Assembly: GCA_014804755.1 (NCBI GenBank) | Contig: JAAUZE010000012.1 | Location: 215,183-279,182 of the forward strand | Length of the DNA: 64,000 nt | Direction of reading: 5' to 3' | From: Lachnospiraceae bacterium | Lineage (GTDB): Bacteria; Bacillota; Clostridia; Lachnospirales; Lachnospiraceae | Shown here: piece by piece, positions 60,840-64,000 of the stretch | Layout: each line of letters starts with the position of its first letter | How positions within the stretch are numbered: the stretch's first letter is position 1 | Translations under genes and position numbers: made by a program | The notes under the pieces: model-generated | Seen by the model: the letters and a program-made list of their open reading frames with translations, nothing else | The model's database searches: none | Told to the model about the DNA's origin: nothing

Positions 60840-61547
60840 TCAAGTTTGGTATAGCGCGTTGCAGATTGCCGTAAACATGCGTTCCTTGACGCCCGGGTTC
60901 TCCTGATTCAGGCGCTTTAACAGATCCTCTGCGTATTTCCTTTTTGTATAACCGTCCGCAGGGCAGGCACTTTTTGCGACCGGCAGTTTGTTCTTATTGA
61001 CAAAACCAATCACATCCGCCTCCTGCATATACATAAGCGGACGGATCACCGTCATATCCATGCGGTCCAGGTAGGTGACAGGGCGAAAGGTATGAAAACG
61101 TCCTTCAAAGATCAGGGACATGAGCATGGTAACGACAATATCGTCCTTATGATGCGCATAAGCGACCTTATTGCAGCCAAGCTCTTTCATTTTTGTATTG
61201 AGCGCGCCTTTGCGCATTTTTGCGCAGAGTGCACAAGGATTGCTTTCCCTGCGTTCCTCAAAGACGATCTTACCAATATCCGTCTCCACACGGATATAGG
61301 GTACCTGCAGATCGTCGCACATTTGCCTGATCCGGTCAAAATCCTGAATGCCGAACCCCAAATCAACCGTTACCGCATACAGCTCATAATGCGCAGGGTA
61401 GAAGCGCTTTAGTCCCGCAAGCGCAGTAAGGAGTGTGAGGGAGTCCTTTCCACCGGAAATGCCGACCGCGATGCGGTCGCCTTCGTCGATCATATGATAT
61501 GTATCAATCGCTCGCCGGACGAGACTCATAAGCTGCTGCTGTGTCAT
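60840..61547 (-). CDS. TtcA-like tRNA thiolation ATPase
   Basis: 235 residues from the ATG with AAGGAG 9 nt upstream; an upstream ATG at 61574 overlaps that site. The PP-loop SGGKDS is at residues 31-36, with CALC near residue 115 (SNPCALCAKMRKG) and YAHHKDDIVVT following. This matches the TtcA/TusA-type 2-thiocytidine synthase family, which activates a tRNA base with ATP and uses an iron-sulphur cluster held by the cysteines. The exact tRNA position is not shown. It is separated by 70 nt from the recombinase gene on the same strand. Confidence 0.88.
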   Translation of the reverse strand: MTQQQLMSLVRRAIDTYHMIDEGDRIAVGISGGKDSLTLLTALAGLKRFYPAHYELYAVTVDLGFGIQDFDRIRQMCDDLQVPYIRVETDIGKIVFEERRESNPCALCAKMRKGALNTKMKELGCNKVAYAHHKDDIVVTMLMSLIFEGRFHTFRPVTYLDRMDMTVIRPLMYMQEADVIGFVNKNKLPVAKSACPADGYTKRKYAEDLLKRLNQENPGVKERMFTAICNALYQT

Positions 61548-61607
61548 GATTCCGTTCTCCTTAAAAAGGATCATTTCTCTCTATCAATTCATTATATAGG
61601 TTCCGAT

Positions 61608-61628
61608 GAAAAAAGTATAGCTTTTTTC
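61608..61628. promoter_or_regulatory. Inverted repeat between divergent genes
   Basis: GAAAAAAG and CTTTTTTC flank TATAG. It sits between the divergent ttcA-like and AI-2E family genes, so it could be an operator or a short stem. Confidence 0.4.
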
Positions 61629-61686
61629 AATTAACTGGTATAAGATAAAAGAGTCGGAGAGCGCTCCGAAAAAGGAGAGAATATCT

Positions 61687-63168
61687 ATGAAATATCATGG
61701 TGACCGTAAATATCTGCATTGGGGTTTAACCGGTATAGGTGTGGTATGCGCAGGTATCGCTTTTTACTATATTCTTTTTCACGGCACAAGACTCGGCACA
61801 ATGCTGAACCGTTTTTTTAATATCTGTTTTCCGATTATTGTCGGCTTCGTACTGGCATACTTGTTTACGCCGGTTGTCAATTCGATCGAATACCGTCTGC
61901 TCATTCCTCTCTATAAGCGCATCACAAAGGGAAAAAAGCAGGAGAGTATCGGAGATCGACGGCATAAGAGCCTGATCCGCGCGATTGCCATCTGCACAAC
62001 GTATCTGTTAGTCTTTTGGTGTTTTTACGGCTTGTTTGCCATGATCATTCCTGAAATTGAAAAGAGTATTCCCGGCATTTCCGAACAGACTACGAAAGCA
62101 TTCAATAAATATTACGATATGGCGATCGATTATCTGCAGCAAAACACGATGGTTGCGAATTTCCTGAAAGACAATCTTTCTATCGATCTGTCCACGATCA
62201 ATTCGCAGGATGTGGTTGACTGGCTGCTGAAAAACATTCAAAATATCGGCTCCGTCCTCTCAACGCTGTCAGCGACTATTTACGGTACATTGAAAACTTC
62301 GCTCAATATCATCATTGGTTTTATCATTTCGGTTTATCTGTTATTTGGCAAGGAGACCTATGCGGCACAGGCGAAAAAAATATGTTATTCCCTGTTTGAA
62401 ATGCATAATGCGAACCGTTTGATCAAGGACTGCAGGTTTATTCATAAAACCTTTATCGGCTTTATTTCGGGAAAGATTTTTGACTCCATCATCATCGGTT
62501 TTCTTTGTTTCATTGGAACAACCCTGCTTGGGCTGCATTATCCGGTACTCATCAGCGTCATTGTCGGTGTAACGAATGTGATTCCGTTTTTCGGACCCTA
62601 TCTTGGCGCGATTCCCTGTACGCTGTTGTTACTGGTCGTAGCGCCGATCGAAGCTGTTTACTTTTTAATCTTTGTTCTGATCCTTCAACAGGTGGACGGA
62701 AATATTATCGGGCCGCGTATTTTGGGCGATTCGACCGGTATTTCGGGCTTTTGGGTCATTTTCGCCATCACATTTTTCGGCGGTATTTACGGCATAATGG
62801 GTATGATCATCGGTGTTCCCGTGTTTGCGGTGATCTATGCGTTCACAAAGCGCTTTGTTAATCGGAGACTGAAGAGTAAATCACTTCCTTCGGATACGGC
62901 GCTATACCGCGATGCGTATGAGATCCGGGATGGCGAATTTATCACGAAAGAGCATTTATTCACGGAGATCAAGAACCCGAAGGGAAGCAGTCAGCATAAA
63001 AATGCGGCGGAAGAGGGCGAAAAATATCATTTATTCCGTACGCTCTTTAGCAGACATGCGACTGGTTCTTCCGAGAGTGCACAGGCAAAGGATGCTTCAT
63101 CAGAAAAAGAAAATTCGCAGAAAACAGAAGCGTCACAGTCCAAAGAAGAATCTAACCGCAATACATAA
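61687..63168 (+). CDS. AI-2E family transporter (YdiK/PerM-like)
   Basis: 493 residues with about eight membrane segments (for example ~15-35, 40-60, 103-125, 200-225, 255-300 and 310-375). The family motif GVTNVIPFFGPYLGAIP and VDGNIIGPRILGDSTGISGFW are present. Members were named after TqsA, which exports autoinducer-2, but others move sodium or unknown compounds, so the substrate is open. The last ~90 residues are a charged, Ser/Glu-rich cytoplasmic tail. The start follows AAGGAGAG. Confidence 0.9.
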   Translation: MKYHGDRKYLHWGLTGIGVVCAGIAFYYILFHGTRLGTMLNRFFNICFPIIVGFVLAYLFTPVVNSIEYRLLIPLYKRITKGKKQESIGDRRHKSLIRAIAICTTYLLVFWCFYGLFAMIIPEIEKSIPGISEQTTKAFNKYYDMAIDYLQQNTMVANFLKDNLSIDLSTINSQDVVDWLLKNIQNIGSVLSTLSATIYGTLKTSLNIIIGFIISVYLLFGKETYAAQAKKICYSLFEMHNANRLIKDCRFIHKTFIGFISGKIFDSIIIGFLCFIGTTLLGLHYPVLISVIVGVTNVIPFFGPYLGAIPCTLLLLVVAPIEAVYFLIFVLILQQVDGNIIGPRILGDSTGISGFWVIFAITFFGGIYGIMGMIIGVPVFAVIYAFTKRFVNRRLKSKSLPSDTALYRDAYEIRDGEFITKEHLFTEIKNPKGSSQHKNAAEEGEKYHLFRTLFSRHATGSSESAQAKDASSEKENSQKTEASQSKEESNRNT

Positions 63169-63293
63169 TGATAAAAACGGTAATGGATTGAGTTTAACGA
63201 ATAATAGAATGGATTTCACTGTTTTTCTGCACATTTCTTTGCCGGAAACAATTATTTTAAAATTTGTTACATTAATATAGAAGGAGCGTCACT

Positions 63294-63746
63294 ATGCGTT
63301 TTTTGATACAGAGAGTGTCAGAAGCCTCTGTCGAAGTCGATCAGAATATCATTGGACAGATTAAGAATGGACTTCTCGTGTTTGTCGGTGTAAGTGATCG
63401 TGACACGACGGAAATCGCCAATCGCATGATCGAGAAGCTTTTGAAGCTGCGTATATTCGAGGATTCTGCAGGCAAAACCAATTGTTCCCTTGCAGATACA
63501 GGCGGCGAGATTCTTGTTGTATCGCAATTTACCCTGTATGCTGACTGCAAAAAGGGAAACCGACCATCCTTTACCGATGCAGGTTCCGCTGAATCGGCAA
63601 ATCGTCTCTATGAATATATTCTACAACAGATCGCCTCAAAAGGCGTTACTGTCCAGCATGGTATCTTTGGTGCGATGATGAATGTATCACTTGTGAACCA
63701 CGGACCGTTCACCGTCTTTTTAGATTCCGACCAGCTTTTCGGATAA
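63294..63746 (+). CDS. dtd: D-aminoacyl-tRNA deacylase
   Basis: 150 residues. Begins MRFLIQRVSEASVEVDQNII; the active-site SQFTLYADCKKGNRPSF is complete, while the Gly-cisPro motif reads NHGPF in place of the common NDGPV. DTD frees D-amino acids (and glycine from tRNA-Ala) wrongly attached to tRNA, using its RNA substrate rather than a side chain for catalysis. The Asp-to-His change next to the GP is unusual but outside the strictly conserved pair. It may share the transcript of the transporter, though the gap is 125 nt. Confidence 0.94.
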   Translation: MRFLIQRVSEASVEVDQNIIGQIKNGLLVFVGVSDRDTTEIANRMIEKLLKLRIFEDSAGKTNCSLADTGGEILVVSQFTLYADCKKGNRPSFTDAGSAESANRLYEYILQQIASKGVTVQHGIFGAMMNVSLVNHGPFTVFLDSDQLFG

Positions 63747-63773
63747 AAGAGTATGATATCGGCACACATATAA

Positions 63774-63803
63774 CTATTCGCGAAACGACAGTTTAACGAA
63801 TAG
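63774..63803. repeat. 12-6-12 inverted repeat, dif-like layout
   Basis: CTATTCGCGAAA (63774-63785), spacer CGACAG, TTTAACGAATAG (63792-63803). The arms match at 10 of 12 positions. The size is that of a tyrosine-recombinase core site. Confidence 0.6.
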
Positions 63804-63912
63804 ATGGCTTCGCTTATTGGCTTAACCTTAACACATGAAACACTTGTTTGTCAACCTGTTTTTTTTTCTTTGTGCATGTTACACAACGCTTTGCCTCGGA
63901 TCGCGTTTGATC

Positions 63913-63936
63913 AGCCGGTTATTTTCCGGCTTTCTT
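63913..63936 (+). terminator. Intrinsic terminator-like hairpin
   Basis: AGCCGG (63913-63918) pairs with CCGGCT (63926-63931), followed by TTCTTT. It may end the dtd transcript 170 nt downstream of the gene. Confidence 0.6.
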
Positions 63937-64000
63937 TGTGCAGTTTTCATAAACAAGGAAGTTGTGATTTGGCGTTGAAACCTAGCCTTGTTTCCGGGGA

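Larger units (their letters stand above)
63747..64000. other. 254-nt non-coding end of the window
   Basis: No coding frame is supported on either strand. It holds a 12-6-12 inverted repeat and a terminator-like hairpin, listed separately, and a 12-nt direct repeat TTTCTTTGTGCA (63865 and 63931). Confidence 0.5.

Overview
The window looks like chromosomal DNA of a spore-forming, probably motile Gram-positive anaerobe of the Clostridia, most likely a Lachnospiraceae member. The support is indirect: sporulation-lineage genes (GerW/YtfJ, YlbJ), RecU, an rsmD-coaD-ylbJ neighbourhood, a short HisG paired with HisZ, a rodA/ftsW-PBP fusion, LytTR and GHKL regulators and a cysteine-pair L28. I saw no tRNA, rRNA, CRISPR array, insertion sequence or prophage.

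Layout. 1-6.3 kb: end of ruvB, zapA (behind a tandem hairpin repeat), a U32 peptidase-family gene and an FtsW/RodA-transpeptidase fusion. 6.4-11.1 kb: NUDIX hydrolase, an HD-GYP protein with an altered HD motif, small proteins, the DUF2953-GerW pair, a J-domain-like protein and rpmB. 11.1-16.4 kb: Asp23-like protein, fakA, recG and a DUF1189 membrane protein. 16.5-23.6 kb: two chemoreceptors and a hybrid histidine kinase, two of them transcribed from divergent promoters. 23.6-28.7 kb: a run of five proteins, four of which I cannot name, around a LytTR regulator whose receiver has lost its phospho-aspartate. 28.8-35.4 kb: an SH3/NlpC-P60 hydrolase, a LytTR/GHKL two-component pair and a two-gene ABC exporter. 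35.4-42.8 kb: rpsO, pnp (both with structured leaders) and a parE/parC-type topoisomerase pair. 42.9-49.5 kb: rsmD, coaD, ylbJ, two pseudouridine synthases, an SDR enzyme and recU. 49.5-54.9 kb: a partial histidine operon ending in an unusual HisF-like/HisI/HisE fusion. 55-64 kb: B12 radical-SAM gene pair, RNase G-like protein, NUDIX, a Xer-type recombinase, a TtcA-like protein, an AI-2E family transporter and dtd.

Two themes stand out. First, an ~83-nt double-hairpin element recurs right after stop codons (full or partial copies near 9986, 10706, 13268, 38202 and three in tandem at 40368-40583, with remnants elsewhere); stem bases co-vary between copies, so structure is being kept. Second, the 23.6-28.7 kb cluster lacks signal peptides, has SigD-like -10 motifs, contains a FliD-like domain and lies next to chemoreceptors, which makes it the best candidate here for an undescribed, possibly flagellum-linked system. 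Recombination and repair (ruvB, recG, recU, xer-like), RNA turnover and modification (pnp, rng-like, rsmD, two pseudouridine synthases, ttcA-like) and envelope growth are otherwise well represented housekeeping functions.
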